A stretch of DNA of 64,000 bases from Mycolicibacterium neoaurum VKM Ac-1815D (GTDB taxonomy: Bacteria > Actinomycetota > Actinomycetes > Mycobacteriales > Mycobacteriaceae): positions 806,001-870,000 of the forward strand of contig NC_023036.2 of assembly GCF_000317305.3 (NCBI RefSeq), in the 5' to 3' direction. Below, piece after piece: positions 45,044-52,670 of this stretch (the stretch's first letter is position 1; the number at the start of each line of letters is the position of its first letter). Under the pieces are notes generated by a model. The model ran no database searches, was not told the origin of the DNA, and worked only from the letters and a program-made list of their open reading frames with translations. A program made the position numbers and the translations under genes.

Positions 45044-46801
45044 TTATTCCGTTGAGCCGGTGTCCGCGTCGGTGGAGTCGCTGGTGCCAGATCCCGACGA
45101 ACCGCCGGTGGAGTTGTCCGTGGTCGAGCTCGTGTCACTCGCCGCCGCGTCCTTCTCGCCTCCGGTATCCGCCGGGCTGTCAGCGGTATCGGTAGCGACA
45201 GTCGTGTCCGTCTCGGGCGTATCCGGCTCCGACGTTGCGGTTCGGGAGGTCTCGGTTCGAGAGGTGGTGGTTCGCGACGAGGTGCTCTCGGGCTCGGCCT
45301 GAGTGGCCTCGATGACTGCCATCCGTGACGAATCGGTGCTCTCCAGGGCGGGATCCGTTGCGCTGGTTTGCGTGTCGACCTCGTCATCGCCCGGTGCGGT
45401 GGCGGTGCGCAACGTCGTGGTCGGTGCGGTTGTTCCGGCGACGGACTGTGTCGTCGTGGCGGTGCTGTTCGGCTGGCCCCATCCTGCCGCCCAGTTGGCC
45501 GCCGCTTCGGCCAGGGCTGCCTGCCAGTTTGCCACCGCCTCGGCCACCGGATCAGCCGGCGCCGGCTCCTCGACCTCCGGAGCCTCCGGGACCACCGGAG
45601 CGTCTGGCAACTCCTCCAGCGTCGGCAGTTCATCCACCGGGATTCCGCTTTCCGGAACGGGGCCGTTCTCGGCGATCCAGGCCTGGACCACGGTGGCGGC
45701 CTGCTTGGGTGTGTAGTCGTCGCGGAACAGGCCCCAGGTGTCCTCGACCTCGGTCGAGCCGGAGTCTCTGTCGACCAGGGAGTAGATGAATTGTGGTCCC
45801 ACGCCGTCGAGTTCGGACCAGGTTGTCACGAAATCTTCGATGAACTCGGCCTGCTGGGCCTCGGAGACATAGGAGGTCGGCAGACCGTATTCACTTGTCC
45901 ACACGGTCTTGTCGCCGTCACCGTATTGCGCCATGAGGTCCTGCATGGCCTGCAACTGTCCGACCGCCGATATCTCGTTGCCGAAGCCATCGCCGAACTT
46001 CCAGTCGTAGTTGTACGGGTGATAAGACAGCGCGTCGAAGTAGCCCGCGGCCCCGGATTCGTACATCGTCTCGACGAAGTCCACGGGGTTGATGTTGATC
46101 CCACCCCAGCTGAGTCCGGCGGTGACGACGCCGCCGACGACGGTGCCACTGGGGTCGACCTCCTTGACCGCGGTGTAACCGGCCTTCAACAGTTCGGTGT
46201 AGGCGGCCGGATCGGGGCGGGGATTCCAGAACACGAAACTCTGTGGTTCGTTCCAGATTTCGTATGCCGAAATACGCGCGGTTTCGGGATCACCCGCACC
46301 GGCGCCGTATCGTTCGGCCAGCGCGCCCATGAAGTCACCGAAGTCCTCCGGGTCACGCGGAGCCCCGTAGGCCGAGTCCTGGATATCCGATGCCCAGGTC
46401 GGGGTGCTTGTCACGGCACCCATCACCGCGATACCGCGTTCGTATGCGGCATCGACGACCTTGTCCACCTCGCTCCAGTTGTAGACGCCCGGTGCGGGCA
46501 CAACGGCACGCCACGGCACGAAGATCCGAATCTGGGTGACACCGAGGGACTCCATGGTGTCCAGTGCGACCTCCACCTCGGCCGGCGTCATGAAGTAGAG
46601 CTCGGATTCGGCGATGCCGACGGCGTTGGGAGAGGTATCGATGGCCGCGGCGAGCGTCACCTGGGCTGACACCTGCTGGACATCCTGCGTCGGTGGGGGC
46701 GGCGCTCCGGTCTGGACCGACGCCCCGACCAGGGCTGCCGCAAACAATGGCGCTGCTACTGAGCAAAGTGGATTAGCTGCTCGCTGCCAGGGCCCCTGCA
46801 T
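45044..46801 (-). CDS. Exported clan-A glycoside hydrolase (GH5/GH39-like) with disordered C-terminus
   Basis: 585 residues. A signal-like segment (CSVAAPLFAAALVGASVQ, about 13-30) precedes a TIM barrel (about 55-390) with YEIWNEPQSFVF (acid/base Glu, about 205) and VWTSEYGLPTS (nucleophile Glu, about 300). These and NPVDFVETMY fit clan GH-A, near GH39 or GH5; the substrate is unclear. The C-terminal ~185 residues are Glu/Pro-rich and then Ser/Thr/Asp-rich, likely disordered and surface exposed. Similar 'cellulase family' proteins are common in mycobacteria that otherwise do not grow on cellulose, so self-glycan remodelling is possible. Confidence 0.8.
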   Translation of the reverse strand: MQGPWQRAANPLCSVAAPLFAAALVGASVQTGAPPPPTQDVQQVSAQVTLAAAIDTSPNAVGIAESELYFMTPAEVEVALDTMESLGVTQIRIFVPWRAVVPAPGVYNWSEVDKVVDAAYERGIAVMGAVTSTPTWASDIQDSAYGAPRDPEDFGDFMGALAERYGAGAGDPETARISAYEIWNEPQSFVFWNPRPDPAAYTELLKAGYTAVKEVDPSGTVVGGVVTAGLSWGGININPVDFVETMYESGAAGYFDALSYHPYNYDWKFGDGFGNEISAVGQLQAMQDLMAQYGDGDKTVWTSEYGLPTSYVSEAQQAEFIEDFVTTWSELDGVGPQFIYSLVDRDSGSTEVEDTWGLFRDDYTPKQAATVVQAWIAENGPVPESGIPVDELPTLEELPDAPVVPEAPEVEEPAPADPVAEAVANWQAALAEAAANWAAGWGQPNSTATTTQSVAGTTAPTTTLRTATAPGDDEVDTQTSATDPALESTDSSRMAVIEATQAEPESTSSRTTTSRTETSRTATSEPDTPETDTTVATDTADSPADTGGEKDAAASDTSSTTDNSTGGSSGSGTSDSTDADTGSTE

Positions 46802-47255
46802 GATGCCTTCTCCTCACTCCAGATATCCAGGATCATCAAGATGTGATTCGGATCACTCCGCTTGATATTGGAGATGTACCCATGCAATTTTTCGTCTAAT
46901 CAAAGAAATCCAGAAAAGATGAAGCAAATGACCGCGCAGAGCCGAAGTGTGCGAAAGTATGGCCCTGAAGTGCTTATATAGGGGGCCTTAACCGCACGTG
47001 AAGACTTGCTTCGCGAATGGCATGTACTCAAAAAAATGACGGAGAGATGCGGTCAGATTGCGCAAAATGGTACCGATGGTGAAATTATCAAGATTGCAAA
47101 TTGCGTTGTGTGAACAATTGTTCCGGACGGCTGGCGTATCGGTCAAAGATTTGCCAGATCTGCAATCATGGGCCAAACGCCCAGTTAATTGGACGCGGCA
47201 GGGCTACGGAAGCTTCGCGACCTGGCAGATTTGGACAGTTGGCGAGTGGGGCTAC
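46802..47255. other. AT-richer intergenic region, 454 bases
   Basis: The region between the glycoside hydrolase start and the GNAT stop is clearly richer in A/T than its surroundings, for instance CAATTTTTCGTCTAATCAAA near 46885. It must hold the promoter of the glycoside hydrolase gene. Frames of about 60-75 codons exist (for instance from 47058 plus and 47176 minus), but none has a convincing start signal or family likeness. It may be a long leader, a small RNA or a remnant of foreign DNA. Confidence 0.5.
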
Positions 47256-47897
47256 CTACACACCCAGCTGAGCGCGCGCCGCGGTGATGCCCTGGATCCC
47301 GATGTCGTCGCGCCGCTGGGCGCTCCACTGTGCTCTGTCCATGGCGAAGGACAGCATGGTGTCGGGCCTGTCGCGGCGCAGCGCCAGCTCCGCGCCGGTG
47401 TAGGTGTAGGGCAGCGCGCGGGTGACGCCGAGCGATGCGGCGTTGTCATGCCATGCGCGGGTCGTCGCCCGTGCACCGCCGAGGCCGGCGAACAGCAGGT
47501 GTAGCGCAGCGTGTCGTATCTCCAGGCCCAGTCCGCGACCTTGGAATTCGATGCCGAGCCAGGACCCCGTGCTGGCGACCCGCAGCGTCGGGAAATGGGT
47601 CGCGGATAACGAGCACATCCCTACCAATCGATCGTCTCGATCCGATGCGGCCAGCACGATATCCCAGTTGTCGGCGCAGGTGTTCGCTCGGCAACGCCAG
47701 TAGTACTGCATCGCGTTGCGCTGCAACAATTTTGTCGGCGCATCCGTCCATGGTTCGGAAAACGGCATGGTGCTCGGGTCGTGAATGCCGCCGGCGGCCA
47801 GTTCGGCAAGCTTGAATCCGAGATCGTCGGTGACGTAGGTCAACGTGATCCGCGGTGTGCGCACGCGAAGGTCGAACAGGGGCCATAACGCACTCAT
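47256..47897 (-). CDS. GNAT-family N-acetyltransferase
   Basis: 213-residue acetyltransferase-like protein of the RimJ/RimL type: an N-terminal strand pair with LRVRTPRITLTYVTDDLGFKLA, a central SWLGIEFQGRGLGLEIRHAA (acetyl-CoA loop Q-x-x-G-x-G/A, here QGRGLG) and the closing ASLGVTRALPYTYTGAE. It probably modifies an amino group on a protein or small molecule; the substrate is unknown. It stands alone on the minus strand between the AT-rich gap and the divergent methyltransferase gene. Confidence 0.8.
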   Translation of the reverse strand: MSALWPLFDLRVRTPRITLTYVTDDLGFKLAELAAGGIHDPSTMPFSEPWTDAPTKLLQRNAMQYYWRCRANTCADNWDIVLAASDRDDRLVGMCSLSATHFPTLRVASTGSWLGIEFQGRGLGLEIRHAALHLLFAGLGGARATTRAWHDNAASLGVTRALPYTYTGAELALRRDRPDTMLSFAMDRAQWSAQRRDDIGIQGITAARAQLGV

Positions 47898-48088
47898 GGG
47901 TACATGTCATCGCGTGGCGGGGGCGCAGCGCAAGCTCATATTGAGGTGGGGTGGGATTGCCAATGTTGGTCCTCGCGACGAAATGGGTATCCGCCAGGCG
48001 AGGCGCTGAAGAATGCGGCGTTTGACCTGGGACGGCAGAGGGCATTTCAGCCCGGCAGTGCTGACCCGTTGACCCGCGAGAGGCAAAG

Positions 48089-48787
48089 ATGACTACCGCT
48101 TACCCGTTTGACGGCGACTCCCGACTGGTGACCATGGTGACCGACGGCGTATACGCGCCGCAGGAGGATTCGCGATTGCTGGTCGAAACCATGGAAAAGA
48201 GCGGGCTCGCCTTGGGAAGCAGAGTGGCCGACCTGTGTACCGGCAGCGGTGTCGCGGCGATCAATGCTGCGGTGCAGGGCGCGTCAAGCGTCTCGGCATT
48301 CGATATCTGCCCGCGGGCGGTGCGATGCGCTCGCGCCAACGCCGAGATCGCCGGTGCGTCGGTCGACGTCCACCTGGGATCCTGGGCGCGCGCAGCGGAA
48401 TTCGGCCCCTTCGACCTGGTGATATGCAACCCGCCCTACGTTCCCCACGACCCGGCGCTTGACGCACTGCCCGCAACGGTCGGCCCCGCACGTGCCTGGG
48501 ATGCCGGCGCGGACGGTCGGACGGTGCTGGATCCGCTGTGCGCGGCCGTTCCCACGCTGCTGGCTGACGGTGGCAGCGTGTTGATCGTGCAGTCGGAGTT
48601 TGCAGATCCGCGGAAGACGCTGGAGGCGTTGTCGGCCGTTGGGTTGGACGCCGATATCGTGGCTTGGGAATGGATCCCGTTCGGCCCGGTCCTGAGCGCC
48701 CGTGCCCAGTGGCTGGAAGATACGGGACGGTTGCAGCCGGGTCGGCGTGAAGAGGAGCTACTGGTGATCAGGGCCGACAAGCCATGA
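48089..48787 (+). CDS. HemK2/MTQ2-like SAM methyltransferase
   Basis: 232-residue methyltransferase. VYAPQEDSRLLVETMEKS (about 22-39) is the N-terminal mark of the HemK2/MTQ2 group. VADLCTGSGVAAINAA is SAM motif I, and VICNPPYVPHDP carries the NPPY catalytic motif used to methylate glutamine or other planar nitrogens. Bacterial members of this subgroup are not the release-factor methyltransferase PrmC itself; the target here is unknown. Its stop overlaps the start of the CDGSH gene (ATGA), which ties it to that cluster. Confidence 0.82.
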   Translation: MTTAYPFDGDSRLVTMVTDGVYAPQEDSRLLVETMEKSGLALGSRVADLCTGSGVAAINAAVQGASSVSAFDICPRAVRCARANAEIAGASVDVHLGSWARAAEFGPFDLVICNPPYVPHDPALDALPATVGPARAWDAGADGRTVLDPLCAAVPTLLADGGSVLIVQSEFADPRKTLEALSAVGLDADIVAWEWIPFGPVLSARAQWLEDTGRLQPGRREEELLVIRADKP

Positions 48788-49026
48788 GTGAGAAAGAGTT
48801 TCGTATCGTTCGGGTGGTGCGCGGCGGTCCGGTCCTGGTTCAGGGGCCGGTGTCGGTGGAACTCGCCGATGGCACGACCATCCAATCGGACCGATTCATG
48901 GTCGCGATATGCGCCTGTGGGCGAAGCAAGGACTATCCGCTGTGTGACACCAGCCACCGGCGACGCTGCCGCACGTCAGGGGCGAAAAAGGTGAAGGCGA
49001 CGGAATCGGCCGACGACAACAACTGA
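48784..49026 (+). CDS. CDGSH iron-sulfur domain protein
   Basis: 80-residue protein with the CDGSH-type 2Fe-2S motif CACGRSKDYPLCDTSH (about 43-58), which supplies three Cys and one His. Such small proteins transfer electrons or clusters. It overlaps the methyltransferase gene and is convergent with the diiron-type protein gene, so it may be the redox partner of that protein. Highly charged C-terminal tail. Confidence 0.88.
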   Translation: MSEKEFRIVRVVRGGPVLVQGPVSVELADGTTIQSDRFMVAICACGRSKDYPLCDTSHRRRCRTSGAKKVKATESADDNN

Positions 49027-49038
49027 CTGTTAGATGAA

Positions 49039-49064
49039 GCGGGCCGGATTCATATCCGGCCCGC
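49039..49064. terminator. Terminator between CDGSH and the haem-oxygenase-like gene
   Basis: GCGGGCCGGAT (49039-49049) and ATCCGGCCCGC (49054-49064): perfect 11-bp stem with a four-base loop between convergent genes. Confidence 0.85.
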
Positions 49065-49086
49065 CTCTTCGTAGTGCAGACCCTAC

Positions 49087-50136
49087 TTAGTCGAGCGAGC
49101 GTCGCAGCGAGCTCTGGTTCTGGTCCCAGGATCGCAACATGTGATCGGCCAATTTGTCCTCGACGAGGGCGTGGGCGCGGATCCCGAAGACGACATCGCG
49201 ATCGAGATGGGGTTCGCGGGACAGCAGGTCGCCCACCACATCGGTGCGCACCACCTGCTCATGGACGGCATCGGCCTCGACATGCTCGGCGTAGAACGCG
49301 ATGCATTCCTGCGGGGCTCCCAACCTCTGCAGTGCATCGACCAAGCGGCTGGACCCCGGAGGCGAGGTGATCTCGGTGGAGGCGAAGTGCCCGATGGCCG
49401 CTCCGCGGTGCCGACGGTGCAGACCGAACAGCGACATGAGGTTCACGGCAGCGAGCGCCTCGGCCGGAACAATATCGATATAGCCAAGGTAGTCGGAATC
49501 CAACTCCGCGGCGTCCATGAGGTCGGCGAACAGCCGCTGATGCAAGCGCGTGCCGTTCCCCGCGCCGAACTCGTCGAACTCGACGGCGACGAACGCCGCC
49601 TTGGCCTGCCCGATGAGCCGCGGGATGGCCCACGCGTGCGGATCGCCTTCCTTCAGGTGGTAGAGCGAGCGGTGCACGAAGTACTCGCGCATCTGATCCC
49701 AGGTGCCCTTGTCTCGCAGATGGTACGAAAGCCCCTCGCCATCAACGGGTTCGACCGAGAGCGCATCCATTTCCGCATGCGCGGTCTCGTCTGGCCCGAT
49801 GGGGCCGACCTCGCGCTGCACCTCGGCCAGGAACAGGCTCTCCAATCGACCGCGCAAATGCAGCAGGCCGGCATCCCACTCCCAGCCGGGGTCGACGCCG
49901 TCGAACCCCCGGTAGTGCAACTCGTAGCAGACATACAACGCCAGGTGGAGATCGAGACCGTAAGGGTCGGCGTCTGCCAGCGACGCCTCGACTCGTGACA
50001 GGTGGTTGACCGGCGCACGCTCGTTGAGCAGTTCGATGACCGCTAGCGACAGCGGCCCCCGGGGCAGAGGAAGGAGCGGTTCGATGCGGGGAGTTGCGAG
50101 GGTCACGGTGGAGGAATACCCCGTGGGACGTCGCAT
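49087..50136 (-). CDS. Haem-oxygenase-like diiron (iron-containing redox enzyme) family protein
   Basis: 349-residue all-helical protein of the PF14518-like 'iron-containing redox enzyme' group. Candidate ligands are ETAHAEMDA (helix 1), AVEFDEFGAGN (helix 2) and EHVEADAVHEQVV (His-x3-Asp-x2-His, helix 3), a pattern known from diiron oxidases such as UndA and SznF-like domains. The reaction cannot be told; members cleave C-C bonds or oxidise amines. Start could be ATG 50136 or GTG 50106; neither has a clear ribosome-binding site. Convergent to the CDGSH gene, divergent from the glycosyltransferase pair. Confidence 0.78.
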   Translation of the reverse strand: MRRPTGYSSTVTLATPRIEPLLPLPRGPLSLAVIELLNERAPVNHLSRVEASLADADPYGLDLHLALYVCYELHYRGFDGVDPGWEWDAGLLHLRGRLESLFLAEVQREVGPIGPDETAHAEMDALSVEPVDGEGLSYHLRDKGTWDQMREYFVHRSLYHLKEGDPHAWAIPRLIGQAKAAFVAVEFDEFGAGNGTRLHQRLFADLMDAAELDSDYLGYIDIVPAEALAAVNLMSLFGLHRRHRGAAIGHFASTEITSPPGSSRLVDALQRLGAPQECIAFYAEHVEADAVHEQVVRTDVVGDLLSREPHLDRDVVFGIRAHALVEDKLADHMLRSWDQNQSSLRRSLD

Positions 50137-50327
50137 TCAATCGTCCAGTTGGCGAATATCGCCGCCAAACAACGCGGTGGTTTCGGCGAGCGAGGGCCGG
50201 GTATTCGCAGCCGCCTGATGCCTCCCGGTGATGTCACCTCCCGCGCGGTGCTGTTCGGAAGATGCGATGGTGTGGACCTACCTGTCGCTGTATAGACACA
50301 TGATCGCCACGGCGGGAGATGCGAACG

Positions 50328-51314
50328 ATGATCGGCTACTACGTGCACCATCACGGCTACGGGCACCTCGCGCGGGCGATGAGCATCACCGAGCGCATGA
50401 CTCGGCCGGTCACCGTGCTCACCAGCCGAGACGTGCCGCAGGACAATCCGTTCACGGAGGTGATCGTGCTTCCGCGTGACGACGGCGCCGACACGGTGCA
50501 CGAGTCCACCGCGCACGGTGCGCTGCATTGGGCGCCACATTTCGACACCGGCTACACCGCCAGGATGAACGCCATCGCCGACTGGGTTCGCGATGCCCGA
50601 CCGGAGGCTGTGGTCGTCGACGTCTCGGTTGAGGTGGCGACCTTCGCGCGTCTGCTGGGGATACCGGTGGTGGTGATCGCGTTGCCCGGTAACCGTACCG
50701 ACGCTCCCCACACGCTGGTTCACACCCTCGCCGATCGCATCATCGCGGCATGGCCTCGTGAGCTTCGTATCCCCGAATGGCTTCGCCCTCATGACGACAA
50801 GACCGTCTACGTCGGCGGCATCAGCCGATTCGACGGTCGCCGAGTTCCCGCCCGCGTCAGCACCGGAAACATCGTGGTCCTCTCGGGCGCCGGCGGTTCC
50901 GACTCTGCGCAGACCACCGGTGATGGATCGGCCGAGTGGACGTGGCTGGGCGGACAGCACGGAGACTGGGTATCCGATCCGTGGCCGCACTTGGCCGGCG
51001 CAGATGTCATCATCACCCATGCTGGGCAGAACAGCATCGCCGATACGGCCGCCGCCGGGCGTCCGGCGATCGTGATTCCCCAGCGGCGCCCTTTCGATGA
51101 ACAGCACACCACCGCAACGGTATTGGACAGGCATGGGTTGGCGGCCATCGCGTTCGAGTGGCCGGCTCCCGAGGGTTGGGGCGAGTTGACCCGACGCGCG
51201 TACGGGATCGGCGGGGAGCAGTGGCAACGCTGGCGTGTACACGGGGCTGCTGGTCGCGCGGCCGCCGCGATCGAGGAGACGGCGCGGGCATGCCGGGGCG
51301 TGGTGTCGGCATGA
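50328..51314 (+). CDS. MurG/UGT-like glycosyltransferase (GT-B)
   Basis: 328-residue GT-B glycosyltransferase from ATG 50328 (MIGYYVHHHGYGHLARAMS); GGGAG at 50314-50318 favours it over ATG 50319. The N-terminal GYGH loop resembles the nucleotide-sugar/acceptor loop of MurG. The C-terminal half has the donor motif ADVIITHAGQNSIADTAAAG and PAIVIPQRRPFDEQ. Acceptor unknown. It overlaps the GT2 gene downstream by four bases (ATGA), so the two act in one pathway. Confidence 0.82.
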   Translation: MIGYYVHHHGYGHLARAMSITERMTRPVTVLTSRDVPQDNPFTEVIVLPRDDGADTVHESTAHGALHWAPHFDTGYTARMNAIADWVRDARPEAVVVDVSVEVATFARLLGIPVVVIALPGNRTDAPHTLVHTLADRIIAAWPRELRIPEWLRPHDDKTVYVGGISRFDGRRVPARVSTGNIVVLSGAGGSDSAQTTGDGSAEWTWLGGQHGDWVSDPWPHLAGADVIITHAGQNSIADTAAAGRPAIVIPQRRPFDEQHTTATVLDRHGLAAIAFEWPAPEGWGELTRRAYGIGGEQWQRWRVHGAAGRAAAAIEETARACRGVVSA

Positions 51315-52183
51315 GAACCGCGGTCATCACCACTGTCCATGGGCGGGGCGCGCATCTGCAACGCCAACGAGCCGGATTGGCGGCCGGTACGGTTCGTCCC
51401 GACCTACAGGTCGTGATCGCGATGGATGATCCCGATGTGCACACCCATCTCGGTGGCGCGGGGTTTCCCACGGCCGTGATCGAGTGCGCCGTCGGAGCGG
51501 GCGGTCTTCCGCTGGCACGAGCCAGGAATATCGGCGCAGCGGCAGCTTTGGCTGACGGCGCGCAACTGCTCATCTTCCTCGATGTCGACTGCATACCCGC
51601 CCCCACGATGGTGCAGCGCTACCGTGACGTGGGCGCAACACCGTCACACCGTGACGCGCTGCTGTGCGGTCCGGTCGCCTATCTCCCACCCCCGGGTCCG
51701 ACCGGCTACCCGGAGACCGGTCTGGGCCGATTGGCCAGTCCGCATCCAGCGCGACCCGCACCTGATGCGGATACCGTGCTGTCCGGTGGCGATCACCGGC
51801 TGTTCTGGTCGCTGTCCTTTGCCGTCACCGCACCCACCTGGGGCATCATCGGCGGATTCTGTGAGGACTACTGCGGCTACGGCGGCGAAGACACCGATTT
51901 CGCCCAGACGGCTGCCGCACTCGATGTGCCGTTACGGTGGATCGGGGGCGCCGAGGCGTTCCATCAGTACCACCCCGTCAGCGATCCACCCGTCGAGCAT
52001 GTGCGCGATATCGTCCGCAATGCCCGAATCTTCCAGCGGCGCTGGGGCTGGCTACCGATGGGCGGTTGGTTGGACCAGTTCGAGGCGCGAGGTCTGATCA
52101 CCCGGGACGCTGCCGGTCGTCCGTCGCTCACCGGCGACGAGTCGTGTTTGGTGCGGTCGACGGCGGGCAACCCGGCGACATGA
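51311..52183 (+). CDS. GT2 family glycosyltransferase
   Basis: 290-residue GT-A enzyme from ATG 51311, overlapping the previous stop. Visible are the N-terminal nucleotide-binding strand TAVITTVHGRGAHLQRQ, the metal motif FLDVDCIPAP (Asp-x-Asp) and the acceptor-side GYGGEDTDFAQ, as in GT2 proteins of the polymerising type. Its stop overlaps the start of a decayed gene (ATGA), showing the operon once continued. Confidence 0.82.
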   Translation: MRTAVITTVHGRGAHLQRQRAGLAAGTVRPDLQVVIAMDDPDVHTHLGGAGFPTAVIECAVGAGGLPLARARNIGAAAALADGAQLLIFLDVDCIPAPTMVQRYRDVGATPSHRDALLCGPVAYLPPPGPTGYPETGLGRLASPHPARPAPDADTVLSGGDHRLFWSLSFAVTAPTWGIIGGFCEDYCGYGGEDTDFAQTAAALDVPLRWIGGAEAFHQYHPVSDPPVEHVRDIVRNARIFQRRWGWLPMGGWLDQFEARGLITRDAAGRPSLTGDESCLVRSTAGNPAT

Positions 52184-52670
52184 AGGCTTCAGAGCTGACG
52201 ACCGCGCCGTTCCGCGCGGGCGCCGCGCGGCGGGACGCCCGGCTGTTTCATCCGAGCGGTGCGCTGGTCCAGGGACGGGTCACGAGGTGCGCCGAACCCG
52301 GGAAAGGCCTGCCCATTGGCAACGGCCAGGTGATCGGGCGGATGTCCAAGGGCATCGGGACAGGATCTATTGGCTGCGTGCAGAACTGTTGTCGCCCAGC
52401 GCCTTTGCCAGCCTGGATGCCGCCGAGATCCGCCGCCGAGTGCCTGAGCAGTCGCTGGTGGTCAGCATCGAACAGGCCGAGGGCTCGGGGAAATTCGGTC
52501 CGCTGGCGGTACTGGAGTTCGATCGAGACCTCGAGGATGTCTGGCCGGAGGACGTCGCTTTCGATCCCACGCTCAACCGTGCCGACGGAGTGAGACTGCT
52601 TCCGGCCTGGCTGACGGCGTTGCGCCGGCGCGTCTATCGCGGCAGTCGTCAGGGCCGCGACGCCGAGTAA
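52180..52670 (+). pseudogene. Decayed catalase-like/'phosphodiesterase' family gene, internal deletion with frameshift
   Basis: An intact-looking N-terminus starts at ATG 52180 (MKASELTTAPFRAGAARRD, LFHPSGALVQGRV, RMSKGIG) and runs about 60 codons. At about 52350-52357 the reading shifts frame and continues with YWLRAELLSPSAFAS, FGPLAVLEFDRDL and PAWLTALRRRVYRGSRQGRD to TAA 52670. The two parts resemble the beginning and the end of one actinobacterial family whose members are usually about 250-300 residues, so roughly the middle third is missing. The junction CGGGACA is consistent with deletion between short direct repeats. Only about 170 codons remain. Without the missing part the product should be inactive. 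Confidence 0.68.

Noticed and set aside
47058..47504. Plus-strand frame of 148 codons before and across the GNAT gene
   Set aside because: The second half is antisense to the GNAT gene, and the first part has no ribosome-binding site or recognisable domain.
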